A program made the translations under genes and the position numbers. This document shows positions 25,279-32,756 of a stretch of 64,000 bases of DNA, piece by piece. The DNA is from JAHECQ01 sp963775125. Lineage in GTDB: Bacteria > Actinomycetota > Acidimicrobiia > Acidimicrobiales > SZUA-35. The stretch lies in assembly GCA_963775125.1 (NCBI GenBank), contig CAVZHQ010000005.1, positions 124,001 to 188,000 on the forward strand, in the 5' to 3' direction. The notes beneath the pieces are model-generated. The model did not search any database and was not told the origin of the DNA. It was given only the letters and a program-made list of their open reading frames with translations. Every line of letters starts with the position of its first letter. Within the stretch, counting starts at the first letter, position 1.

Positions 25279-25812
25279 ATGGACCGAGCCGCATCGACCG
25301 AGCAGGACATCCGGCGGGCTCGTCTCGATGCCAGACAGGACGCGGTCGAACGTGAACTCGCGATCGCCGAACAGCTCGCGTCCGGACGAAGCCTGCCGGA
25401 AGCGATGGCTGCGTTGTCCGAGCAGGGGCATCGACTGGTGGTGGAAGTGGGCGGTCGACGGTTGATCGGACGGATCAGCCACGTGGGCGACGACGTGGTG
25501 ACGGTGCTGTTGACCGGCGGGGGCGCCGTGCTGGTGGTGACCGATGCGGTGCTTCTTGTCCACTCCCACCCGGACCGGGAATCGACGGTCGTTCGAGCCG
25601 GCTCTGGGTACCCCGTCACGCTGACTGCGATGCTCCGGGGCGCGGTTGTGGACGGGAGCCGGGTGACGCTGGGCCGACGTGAAGGCGAGGCGCTGCGCGG
25701 GCGGATCGAGGCCGTCGCCGGGCATCACGTACAAGGAATCGAGGGGAGTGGCGCCCGTTGGCTGGTTCCGCTGTCCGGGATTGCTTGGATCGAGCAGTCG
25801 TCGTCCGAGTAG
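25279..25812 (+). CDS. Conserved-looking protein of unknown function
   Basis: No family recognised. The 177-residue protein starts with a charged helical segment (EQDIRRARLDARQDAVERELAIAEQL), followed by small beta-rich repeats (RRLIGRISHVGDDVVTVLL, then VVDGSRVTLGRREGEALRGRIEAV) that resemble an Sm- or SH3-like barrel with the GRI-x-H/V-G theme. No signal peptide or TM, so probably cytoplasmic. It is divergent from the LysM gene and convergent with the small HTH gene. Confidence 0.6.
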   Translation: MDRAASTEQDIRRARLDARQDAVERELAIAEQLASGRSLPEAMAALSEQGHRLVVEVGGRRLIGRISHVGDDVVTVLLTGGGAVLVVTDAVLLVHSHPDRESTVVRAGSGYPVTLTAMLRGAVVDGSRVTLGRREGEALRGRIEAVAGHHVQGIEGSGARWLVPLSGIAWIEQSSSE

Positions 25813-25824
25813 ATCGCAGACCGA

Positions 25825-26088
25825 CTATTCGGCGTCGATCGTCGCCTGCGCCATCTGCTCGGTGACCCGGTTGGACTGAAGCGTCTTGATGACGTCTTCG
25901 AGCAGGAAGTGATACTTGCGTGAGTCGGCCAATCGGCTGGCCGGCAGGCGCCCGTCGTTGGCCATGGCCAGCACGGTCCGGACGTTGAGGTCGAGCATTT
26001 CGGCGACCTGGGCGGTCGAGAGGATGGGCGGGTACGCCTTCCGGACGCCGTCCCACCCGTCGCTGAGTTCGTCTTTGATGCGGACCAT
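25825..26088 (-). CDS. Small helix-turn-helix DNA-binding protein
   Basis: An 87-residue excisionase/MerR-like HTH protein: LSTAQVAEMLDLNVRTVLAMANDGRLPASRL, then SRKYHFLLEDVIKTLQS, the standard 'helix-turn-helix domain 17' layout. ATG 26088 lies 6 nt after the -10 hexamer TATCGT, which makes it leaderless and rules out the long upstream extension of the frame. It is divergent from the Tad pilus operon, so it is a candidate regulator of that operon. There is no integrase nearby to suggest an excisionase. Confidence 0.8.
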   Translation of the reverse strand: MVRIKDELSDGWDGVRKAYPPILSTAQVAEMLDLNVRTVLAMANDGRLPASRLADSRKYHFLLEDVIKTLQSNRVTEQMAQATIDAE

Positions 26089-26094
26089 CCGACA

Positions 26095-26100
26095 ACGATA
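26095..26100 (-). promoter_or_regulatory. -10 element of the HTH gene
   Basis: TATCGT on the minus strand, 6 nt before ATG 26088. Confidence 0.5.
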
Positions 26101-26106
26101 GCGGCT

Positions 26107-26126
26107 GTTTCCGTCAGTTTCCGTCA
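26107..26126. repeat. Tandem 10-bp repeat between HTH gene and Tad operon
   Basis: GTTTCCGTCA occurs twice back to back. It overlaps the -35 region of the HTH gene and lies upstream of the pilus operon, so it is a candidate operator. Confidence 0.45.
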
Positions 26127-26275
26127 CTGTTCTTTCTCGGCGGGAGCCGGGTTGCCACAGGTGCTTGGCGCTGTCAAGGGGCTTCGCGCTCCCTTCACCG
26201 ATTGGCCACGGGTCCGTACGGTGCGAAGGCGCCCGGCGGTCGGGCGGATTTCCTACCGGAGACGGAGCGAAACTC

Positions 26276-26944
26276 GTGCGAGGCTTGGCGGTCCGAACTC
26301 GATTGACCACGGCCCATGGGCTCATGCTGCTGGCCGCGCTCGTGGCCTTCGTGGCGACCACCCGGGTGCTGCAGGATCGACAGCGGCACGTCGAGGTCGT
26401 GGTGGCGGCGGCAGCCATTGGACGGGGCGAGCCGATCGGCGACGGCCGCTCCGGGTGGACCACGATCAGCATCGCCGCCGACAACGCCCTTGCGGGGGTG
26501 TTGGTCCAGCCCGGTGACGTGCCAACGGGGTTCCTTGTCCGGGACCTCGAGGTGGGTGAGCCGCTGCTCCAGACCGATGTCATCACCGGCAGCGGAGAAG
26601 GTGGCAGCCGAACACTCGCCTTACCGGTCGATCCGAGCCAGATCGAAGGACTTGGCCTCGACACCGGCGACGTGGTCGATGTCATCGGCGTTGACGGGTC
26701 GGGTGGGTTCGCGCTGGTCGCCGGGGGATTGCGTGTCGTGCGTTTGCCGGCGTCGATCCCATCGGCTGGGTTCGGGACGGTGGCGGGCGCCGGGTTCGTC
26801 ACCGTCGAAGTGAGCGTCGAGCAGGCGATCGCGCTGGTCATTGCGCTCGATGCCGGCAATGGTGCTGGGCGAGATGCGGTGCAGCTCGTGCGTGCGACTG
26901 GCGTGCCGGCGTCCGATGAGGCGCAGAACGGCAAGGGGCCATGA
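26276..26944 (+). CDS. SAF-domain protein, CpaB/RcpC-like (Tad pilus)
   Basis: Tad-locus assembly protein (222 aa) with an N-terminal TM anchor (LMLLAALVAFVATTRVL), then an SAF domain: VVVAAAAIGRGEPIGDG and VPTGFLVRDLEVGEPLLQTDVI, followed by a periplasmic-type beta region (LALPVDPSQIEGLGLDTGDVVDVIG). In monoderms it likely guides pilus assembly at the cell surface. GTG 26276 is preceded by GGAG at about 11 nt. First gene of a tightly coupled operon, with its stop overlapping the next start by 4 nt. Confidence 0.85.
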   Translation: MRGLAVRTRLTTAHGLMLLAALVAFVATTRVLQDRQRHVEVVVAAAAIGRGEPIGDGRSGWTTISIAADNALAGVLVQPGDVPTGFLVRDLEVGEPLLQTDVITGSGEGGSRTLALPVDPSQIEGLGLDTGDVVDVIGVDGSGGFALVAGGLRVVRLPASIPSAGFGTVAGAGFVTVEVSVEQAIALVIALDAGNGAGRDAVQLVRATGVPASDEAQNGKGP

Positions 26945-28140
26945 CCCTGATGGTGGGCGTTTCGCTCAGTTCGCGGCAGTGGCGAGGAGCACTCCAACGG
27001 CATTGCCGGGACCATGTGGCCGATGTCGTCGTGACCCTGCTGCATGATGGCGCCGAGGGAATTGCGGGCGGTGTCGATTTGGTGCTGGCCGACGATGACA
27101 CCAGTTGGCTGTCGGCGATGTTCGTCAGCCAGGCCCGCGACGCGGGCGTGGCGGTGATCGGCTTCTTCGACCCCGAAGAGGCCGATGGGTTCGGTCGTCA
27201 ACACTTGGCGCGCCTCGGCATCTCCAGCGCGGTTTCGGCGACCGTCGAAGTCGAGCAGTTGGTCGATCTCATCCGGCAGAGCCGTCCCGATCCCGACCTC
27301 CAGCGCGCCTTCGTCGCGATGACCTCGACACTGTCGGACCGGCGCTCGGCGAAGGAGCGGCAGATCGTGGCCGTTGGCGGACCGGCGGGTGCCGGCGCTA
27401 CCGAGGTAGCGCTCGGTCTGTCGCAGGTGCTCGCATCCCGAACCTCGCGGCCGGTCCTGGTGGACGTCGACGAAACCCACCCGTCGCTGGCGCGGCGCCT
27501 CGGTCTCGCCATCCACCCGCATTTGCTGACCGCTGTCGATCTGGTGCGCCGGGAACAGTCGAACTTCGAGGCCGACGCCGAGTTGAGGTTCGGCGTGCAA
27601 GCGTGCCTCGCCAAGCCTGGGCTCGGGTCGGGTCGTCGCCGTGAGCTGCCGTTCGACGTGCTGGTGGGCCTGGCTTCGCGCGACGACTGGTGTCTCGCCC
27701 GGCCTGACGACACTGCGGACGTTGTCGCCGAGTTGGCGACGCACTTCCCGACCGTGATCGCACGCATCGGCCCGCAACTCGAAGACCTCTCACGTCACGT
27801 CGACCGGTTCGGGATGAGCCGGCTGCTCGTGGGGCGCGCGTCGCGCGTCGTTGGCGTGTGTGACGGGAGTACAACGGGCGTTCTCCGGTTCCTGGACTGG
27901 ATGGTGGACGTCGTTGGGTTGGCCGGCGACACCCGGATCGATGTGGTGATCAACCGTCCGCCCCGATGGGCCGGGGCCAAGGCCGAGCTGACGGATCGGC
28001 TGCGGGACATCGTCGGTGAGCGAGTCTCCAACATGATCATCGCGCCTCACGATCGACGTGTCGTGCGCGCCGCATGGGATGGCGATGTGATCGGCAACGG
28101 ACCCTTCCTCAAGGCGATCCGCGGACTCGTGCTCCCGTGA
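26941..28140 (+). CDS. TadZ/CpaE-like ATPase-fold protein
   Basis: A MinD/ParA-fold protein (399 aa) at the TadZ position, expected to localise the pilus machine at the membrane. An N-terminal receiver-like region (VDLVLADDD, GVAVIGFFDPEEA) precedes the ATPase-like domain (about 135-395). Its P-loop reads AVGGPAGAGATEVALGL, lacking the conserved Lys, and the switch-like PVLVDVDETHPSLARRLG follows. TadZ/CpaE proteins commonly have deviant Walker A motifs, but here nucleotide hydrolysis seems especially doubtful. Confidence 0.8.
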   Translation: MTLMVGVSLSSRQWRGALQRHCRDHVADVVVTLLHDGAEGIAGGVDLVLADDDTSWLSAMFVSQARDAGVAVIGFFDPEEADGFGRQHLARLGISSAVSATVEVEQLVDLIRQSRPDPDLQRAFVAMTSTLSDRRSAKERQIVAVGGPAGAGATEVALGLSQVLASRTSRPVLVDVDETHPSLARRLGLAIHPHLLTAVDLVRREQSNFEADAELRFGVQACLAKPGLGSGRRRELPFDVLVGLASRDDWCLARPDDTADVVAELATHFPTVIARIGPQLEDLSRHVDRFGMSRLLVGRASRVVGVCDGSTTGVLRFLDWMVDVVGLAGDTRIDVVINRPPRWAGAKAELTDRLRDIVGERVSNMIIAPHDRRVVRAAWDGDVIGNGPFLKAIRGLVLP

Positions 28141-29429
28141 CCGATGTCTATGAACTGCTTCGGCATGCAGCGCTCCAGCACCTCCAGGATCACGATCTTG
28201 ATCTGTCCAACCGTGCCGAGGTCCGGAGCCTCCTGACCCAACTCGTCGAGACCTACCAGGTCGAGGCCATCAGCGGCGGCGGGCAGCGCCCGCTCCACGA
28301 CACCGACGCGATGATCGACCGACTGACCAGATCGCTCCTGGACTACGGACCGTTGACGCCCTTCCTCGACGGCAGCATCGACTACGAGGAACTCATCGTC
28401 CACGGCGACCAAGTCCGGTTCATCGACAGTGCCGGTCGTCTGGTGGCGCACTCGGAGCCGGTGAGCGAAGCCGAGGTCGGCCACGTCGTCTCCAAGCTCT
28501 TGGCCACCGTCGGGGCCGCAGTCGATGACAGCCACCCCATGGCCCAAGTGCAGGTACTGGGAGGCAAGGCGAGGCTCGGCGTGGTCATTCCTCCGATCGC
28601 CGACCGCATCGACGTGACGCTGCGCCGCTACCGGACGCGACGGGAGACCTTCGCCGAGCTGGTGGGTTGGCAGGCCATCAGCGTCGAGGCGGCTTCGTTG
28701 CTGACCGCCATGCTCCGTACACCTACCGGCATCGTCGTCAGCGGTCAGCCCAGCGCAGGCAAGACGACGCTCATCAACGCGTTGCTCCGGGCCGCGCCTG
28801 CGAACCTCCGCGTCATTGCCTGTGAGGACACCCCGGAACTTTCGGTCGACCACATCAACGCCGCTCGTTGGCGAACTCGGCCGGCAGGCCCAGATGGCCT
28901 TGGCCAGGTCTCGCTGCGAGATCTGGTTCGCCTGTCCTTGGGCATGCGGCCCGATCTGCTGGTGGTCGGGGAGGTCAGAGGCGGAGAGGCGCTGGACCTC
29001 ACCCGCGCGGGCAACGCGGGCTGTGGCATGTTGTCGACCATTCATTCGAACGGCGCTCGTCAGGGGCTGCAAGCGCTGGTATCGACGGCATGCATGGCGG
29101 GGCCCAACGTGACCGTCGAGCAGGTGCGCCACGTGTTCAGCTCGGTGGTCGACCTGGTGGTGCACGTCGCCAAGGAACCACCATCGGCAGCGAACGACGG
29201 GGTTGGGGGCCGCCGCCAGGTCATGGAGGTTGTGGCGGTGCCGCCCCTGCAGGGAGCGGAGATCGACTTCACCGTCGAACCGATCTTCGTGCGCGAGGAC
29301 TTCGGACTGCCGCTGCAGTGGACCGGTACACCGCTCCCGGCAGAACTGGAGCAGCGGATCGACCGTTCGCTTCGGCCGCTGGAGACTTCGTCGAAGCAGC
29401 TTCTGGAAGGACGGAGGAGCTTGTTGTGA
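28137..29429 (+). CDS. tadA: TadA/CpaF secretion ATPase
   Basis: Hexameric type II/IV secretion ATPase (430 aa) powering Flp pilus assembly. Shown by Walker A VVSGQPSAGKTTLINAL, the Asp box CEDTPEL, Walker B DLLVVGEVRGGEALDL, and the His box MLSTIHSNGA. The N-terminal domain carries the CpaF features DYGPLTPFLD and DYEELIVHG. GTG 28137 overlaps the previous stop (GTGA). Confidence 0.93.
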   Translation: MTDVYELLRHAALQHLQDHDLDLSNRAEVRSLLTQLVETYQVEAISGGGQRPLHDTDAMIDRLTRSLLDYGPLTPFLDGSIDYEELIVHGDQVRFIDSAGRLVAHSEPVSEAEVGHVVSKLLATVGAAVDDSHPMAQVQVLGGKARLGVVIPPIADRIDVTLRRYRTRRETFAELVGWQAISVEAASLLTAMLRTPTGIVVSGQPSAGKTTLINALLRAAPANLRVIACEDTPELSVDHINAARWRTRPAGPDGLGQVSLRDLVRLSLGMRPDLLVVGEVRGGEALDLTRAGNAGCGMLSTIHSNGARQGLQALVSTACMAGPNVTVEQVRHVFSSVVDLVVHVAKEPPSAANDGVGGRRQVMEVVAVPPLQGAEIDFTVEPIFVREDFGLPLQWTGTPLPAELEQRIDRSLRPLETSSKQLLEGRRSLL

Positions 29430-30349
29430 TCGCTGTTGCTGCCGCCGGTGCAGCCTCGTTCGCCTACCTTTGCGTCGCCCTCGTGCTCGGGGTGATGCCG
29501 AAGTGGATGGCTCGGCCAACACACGCAGGCCTGGTTGGTTCGATGGCTCCCGGACCCATGCGGCCCCTCAGTCAACGGACGGCGAGCAGCCAGGAGATCT
29601 TGCGGCGTGCCGGCCTGCACTGCTCGCCCGCTCGGTTCGTGGGTGTCTCGGTTGCCTCGGGTTGCACCGGGGCCATGGCCCTCTCCGTCGTGCTTGGCGT
29701 CCCGCTCCTGGCGCTGGTGGGCTTCGGTGTCTTTGCCGCAGTGCCTGCTGCGATCGTGCAGCGTCGCGCCGCCGCTTTCCAGAAGGAACGCTTGGCGGCT
29801 TGGCCCGACGCGCTGCGGGACGTGATCGCCCATCTTCGTGCCGGTCACTCGGTGCACACGTCCTTGTCGCGCCTGGCCGAGAGCGGCCCGATCGCCCTAC
29901 GGCAACCCTTCGCTCGCTATCAGAGCCTCTCCGGCGTGGTCGATCAGGTCGTGGCGCTGGAAGTCGTGCGAGAAGAACTGGCCGACCCTGCTTCGGATCG
30001 GATCATCGAGGTGCTGCTTCTGGCCTTCGACCAAGGCTCGTCGTTGGTGGTCGATCTCCTCGCAGATCTTGCGGCCGGCGCGGCGGACGATCTTCGGTTG
30101 GCGGAGGAAATCCAAACAGCGCAACTGGAGACCAGGCTCGAAGCGAGGGGTGCCGCCGCCTTGCCGTTCGTGGTCCTGGCCATGCTCTGCAGTTCATCGG
30201 CCGACTACCGGGCGTTCTATCGAACCCCGCTCGGCTCGGTGATCGTCGTCGTCGGACTGGCGCTCGTTGGCTTGGGTCTCACCGCCATTCGCCGACTGGG
30301 AGCGATGCCCATCGAGGAGCGGATGCTGCGCCGTGTGGGACGACCATGA
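29426..30349 (+). CDS. tadB: TadB-like pilus assembly membrane protein
   Basis: Type II secretion F-domain (GspF/TadB) inner-membrane platform protein (307 aa). It has TM segments at the N-terminus and near residues 75-105, the T2SSF domain WPDALRDVIAHLRAGHSVHTSLSRLAESGP, and two C-terminal TMs. GTG 29426 overlaps the tadA stop and follows GGAGGA. The next gene (tadC) overlaps by 4 nt. Confidence 0.88.
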   Translation: MIAVAAAGAASFAYLCVALVLGVMPKWMARPTHAGLVGSMAPGPMRPLSQRTASSQEILRRAGLHCSPARFVGVSVASGCTGAMALSVVLGVPLLALVGFGVFAAVPAAIVQRRAAAFQKERLAAWPDALRDVIAHLRAGHSVHTSLSRLAESGPIALRQPFARYQSLSGVVDQVVALEVVREELADPASDRIIEVLLLAFDQGSSLVVDLLADLAAGAADDLRLAEEIQTAQLETRLEARGAAALPFVVLAMLCSSSADYRAFYRTPLGSVIVVVGLALVGLGLTAIRRLGAMPIEERMLRRVGRP

Positions 30350-31261
30350 CAGCCCACCTGGCCGCGGCAATGAGCGCGGCGGTCTTCGCCGGGCTCCTCG
30401 TCCGCACGCTGCGGCCCCCGCGTCGACGTCTCGTCGTACGGGTGGGACCCTACGCGGAACTGCTTCGATCCCGGCTGGGAACGGGGAGCCCGGATGTGGC
30501 TTGGTTGGGGAGTTCGGTCGGTCGTCCCGCGCCGGAAGGTCTGGTCGCTCGACTCTCCAGAAGAATGGAGAGCAGCACCGACGAATCTCTCGCGCTGCGC
30601 CTGCGTCAAGCAGGATTCGCCGGCTTGGATCCCGCGCGTTTCCGCCTTCGCCAGGTGGTTTGGACCCTGGCCGGAATCGTCTTCGGCTGCTCCCTCGGCG
30701 GGGTTGTCCTCGGCAACTTCGGCGGAGTGGTCTTCCTCGCTGCTTGCTTCGGGTTCCCCGCGTCGACGGTTCAACGGAACCGGCTGGAGCGAACCATCAC
30801 CCATCGACGGCAGCGAATGCAGGCCGAGGTCTTCACCATTGCCCAGTTGCTGGCTGTCCACCTCCGGACCGGGCACGGACCGGTGGAAGCGGTGCGATCG
30901 GTCTGCCGGTCGGGGAGGGGCCTGGTCATCGAGGAACTGCGGGACGCCTTGTCGTGGATGTCGAGCGGGACAGCCTCCGGCAGAGTGTTACCAGCGTCTG
31001 GCCGAGCAGACGGCCGGACCGGCCGCAGCTCGGCTGTATCGCCTGCTCGGTGCCAACGCCCGTTCCGGCGGCGACATCGGTCGAGCACTCCTGGCCGTGG
31101 CCGAAGATGTCCGATCAGAACGGCGCGACGACGTGGCGCGGCGGGCAGTTCGACGCCGCACTGCCATGATCGCGCCGCTGCTTCTCCTCATCGCTCCCGT
31201 GATGATCCTGTTCGTCGGGGCTGCGATTCCCTACCTCGTGCTCGGCTACGGCCGTCCGTGA
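30346..31261 (+). CDS. tadC: TadC-like pilus assembly membrane protein, apparent frameshift
   Basis: Second T2SSF platform protein. The N-terminal part (SLALRLRQAGFAGLDPARF, two TMs, RLERTITHRRQRMQAEVFT) and most of the F-domain (FTIAQLLAVHLRTGHGPVEAV) run in one frame up to about 30978. The continuation AECYQRLAEQTAGPAAARLYRLLG and the final TMs (IAPLLLLIAPVMILFVGAAI) are in another frame. Removing one G of the doublet at 30979-30980 joins them as TASAECYQRLAE, giving ~304 aa, the normal size. Without the correction the Tad platform would lack its second half. Confidence 0.82.
30979..30980 (+). other. Apparent +1 indel in tadC
   Basis: One extra base interrupts the F-domain. Dropping one G of the GG restores a continuous TadC frame. 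Confidence 0.55.
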
Positions 31262-31301
31262 CCAAATCGAAATCAAGCAGAAGCGAAAGAAGGAGCCAGT
31301 C

Positions 31302-31496
31302 ATGGAATCACCAACAGCCGATCAGGAACCGCGAGCGACTCGACCCGACCAGCGAGCAGGCGAACGGGGTAGCGGTACCGTCGAATGGTTGGGTATCAGC
31401 GCGCTGTCTGTCGGCGTGTTGGTCGCGCTGTTCGCCGCCCTCCAGAGCCTCGGGCTCAGCCTCATCGAAGCGATCGGTAACCAACTTGGCCTCTGA
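31302..31496 (+). CDS. Flp-type pilin
   Basis: A 64-residue prepilin: hydrophilic leader of about 24 residues ending ...GERG, then SGTVEWLGISALSVGVLVALF. The Gly before the cleavage point and Glu five residues into the mature part match class III/Flp prepilin processing sites (here VEW where many have VEY). A C-terminal tail of ~20 residues ends IGNQLGL. It follows AAGGAG at good spacing. It is the likely major subunit of the fibre. No prepilin peptidase gene is in the window. Confidence 0.85.
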   Translation: MESPTADQEPRATRPDQRAGERGSGTVEWLGISALSVGVLVALFAALQSLGLSLIEAIGNQLGL

Positions 31497-31869
31497 AGGC
31501 GAGCGGGGTAGCGCTGCGCTGGAGACCCTGCTGGCGCTGGCGTTCCTTCTGGTGTTCGTCACGGCACTGGCCCAGTTCGCGGTGTGGCAGTACGCGCGAG
31601 GCGTCGTGCGATCCGCCGCCCAAGAGGCCGCTCGGGCCGCGTCCGTCGACCCGGCGGCCGGTGTGTGCGAACGGCGCTTCGGGTCGGTGGTCGAAGGTCT
31701 GCTCGCCGGCCCGCTCGGCGATCAGGTCGGTCGCCCGCGCTGCACCTCGGAAGGCGACACCGTGTCGGTGACGAGCACCGTCCGCCTGGAGCGCTGGTTG
31801 CCGATCTCCCCGAACTGGACGTTCGACGTTCAGGCCATCGCCGTTCGAGAACGGAACCCAGGCGAATGA
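31486..31869 (+). CDS. TadE-like pseudopilin
   Basis: TadE family (about 127 aa): processing-site-like ERGSAALETLLALAFLLVFVTALAQ, a single TM, then a ~90-residue extracytoplasmic domain with two cysteines (VCERRF, PRCTSEG). There is no ATG or GTG between the pilin frame and the TM, so the TTG at 31486, overlapping the end of the pilin gene, is the likely start. It probably forms a minor subunit at the pilus tip or base. Confidence 0.75.
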   Translation: MASEGERGSAALETLLALAFLLVFVTALAQFAVWQYARGVVRSAAQEAARAASVDPAAGVCERRFGSVVEGLLAGPLGDQVGRPRCTSEGDTVSVTSTVRLERWLPISPNWTFDVQAIAVRERNPGE

Positions 31870-32300
31870 CCGTCGTCGCAACGAGTGAGCGGGGATCGGC
31901 CAGCCTCGAGTTGCCGCTTCTCGTCGGCCTGGTGATCCTTCCCTTTGCGCTGCTCGTGCTCACCATCCCTCGTTGGGTGGAGCACCAGACCGCGGCGAGA
32001 GATGCGGCAGCAGAGATCGGGCGCCTTGTGGTCGTCCAGCCGACCGGTGCCGGCGAAGGTCGAGTCGACGCTCACGAGTTGCTGCGCCGGATCGAGCAGG
32101 CGTACGGCCTACGGGCCGGCTCGCTTTCCCTGGTCGGTCCTCCGTCCGGTTCGCTGACGCCGGGCGGTGCGGTCGTCGTACGAGTTGCCGTCGACCTGCC
32201 GGGCCCGACCGTACCGGTCCTGGGCTCGCTGGGTTTGGGCAGTTGGACAGCCGAGCACACCGAGCGGGTACCGGACTATGCCGCCAGCCTCGACCAATGA
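31866..32300 (+). CDS. TadE/TadF-like pseudopilin
   Basis: A second minor pseudopilin (144 aa) with SERGSASLELPLLVGLVILPFALLVL, one TM near residues 15-35, then a mixed alpha/beta exported domain (AAEIGRLVVVQ, GGAVVVRVAVDLPGPTVPVLG). ATG 31866 overlaps the previous stop by 4 nt. Confidence 0.78.
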   Translation: MTVVATSERGSASLELPLLVGLVILPFALLVLTIPRWVEHQTAARDAAAEIGRLVVVQPTGAGEGRVDAHELLRRIEQAYGLRAGSLSLVGPPSGSLTPGGAVVVRVAVDLPGPTVPVLGSLGLGSWTAEHTERVPDYAASLDQ

Positions 32301-32318
32301 CGCGACCAATGACGACGG

Positions 32319-32753
32319 GTGCGATGGATGCGTTCGGGAGACTCCGGACAGCGGGGCTCGGTGACGTTGCTCGGGCTTGGCTTCGTGATGGTCCTGCTCT
32401 TCGTCGGCGGATTGTCCATCGATCTGTGGCGAGCCTTCAGCGAACGGCGGGCCCTGGCCGAGCTGGCTGACGCCGCAGCCGCCGCGGGAGCGAACGGACT
32501 CGACGTTGCCGCCTATCGCTCGACCGGTGTGGTCCAACTCGACCCGGACCTCGCCGCCGGTCTGGCATGGGACAATGCGACCGCCCAGAGCGATCGCCGC
32601 ACCATGGTCGGGCATCCGATCATTCTGGTCAGTCCGACGGAGATCGTGGTCGAGGTCCGAGGCGAGGTGCCGCTCACGGTCCTTGCTCTGTTCACTGCAG
32701 GCGAACCCTTCAGGGTGCAGGTCCGGTCGGAGGCGAGCCCCCGGCTCGGCTGA
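32319..32753 (+). CDS. TadG-like (Tad_N) pilus-locus protein
   Basis: A 144-residue protein with QRGSVTLLGLGFVMVLLFVGGLSIDLWRA, the Tad_N-type N-terminal anchor, followed by the characteristic helical ALAELADAAAAAGANGLD. It is far shorter than classical TadG and lacks a von Willebrand domain, as in other monoderm loci. GTG 32319 is the longest start. An ATG at 32328 is equally plausible. Last gene of the Tad operon, convergent with the transporter 3 bp away. Confidence 0.78.
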   Translation: MRWMRSGDSGQRGSVTLLGLGFVMVLLFVGGLSIDLWRAFSERRALAELADAAAAAGANGLDVAAYRSTGVVQLDPDLAAGLAWDNATAQSDRRTMVGHPIILVSPTEIVVEVRGEVPLTVLALFTAGEPFRVQVRSEASPRLG

Positions 32754-32756
32754 AAC

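Noticed and set aside
25825..26088. Excisionase of an integrated element
   Set aside because: The HTH type is shared with excisionases, but there is no integrase, tRNA, attachment repeat or phage gene nearby.
26089..27777. Long minus-strand extension of the HTH gene
   Set aside because: It runs antisense to the CpaB- and TadZ-like genes, has low-complexity Ser/Pro/Thr sequence, and the leaderless promoter at 26095 fixes a short HTH protein.
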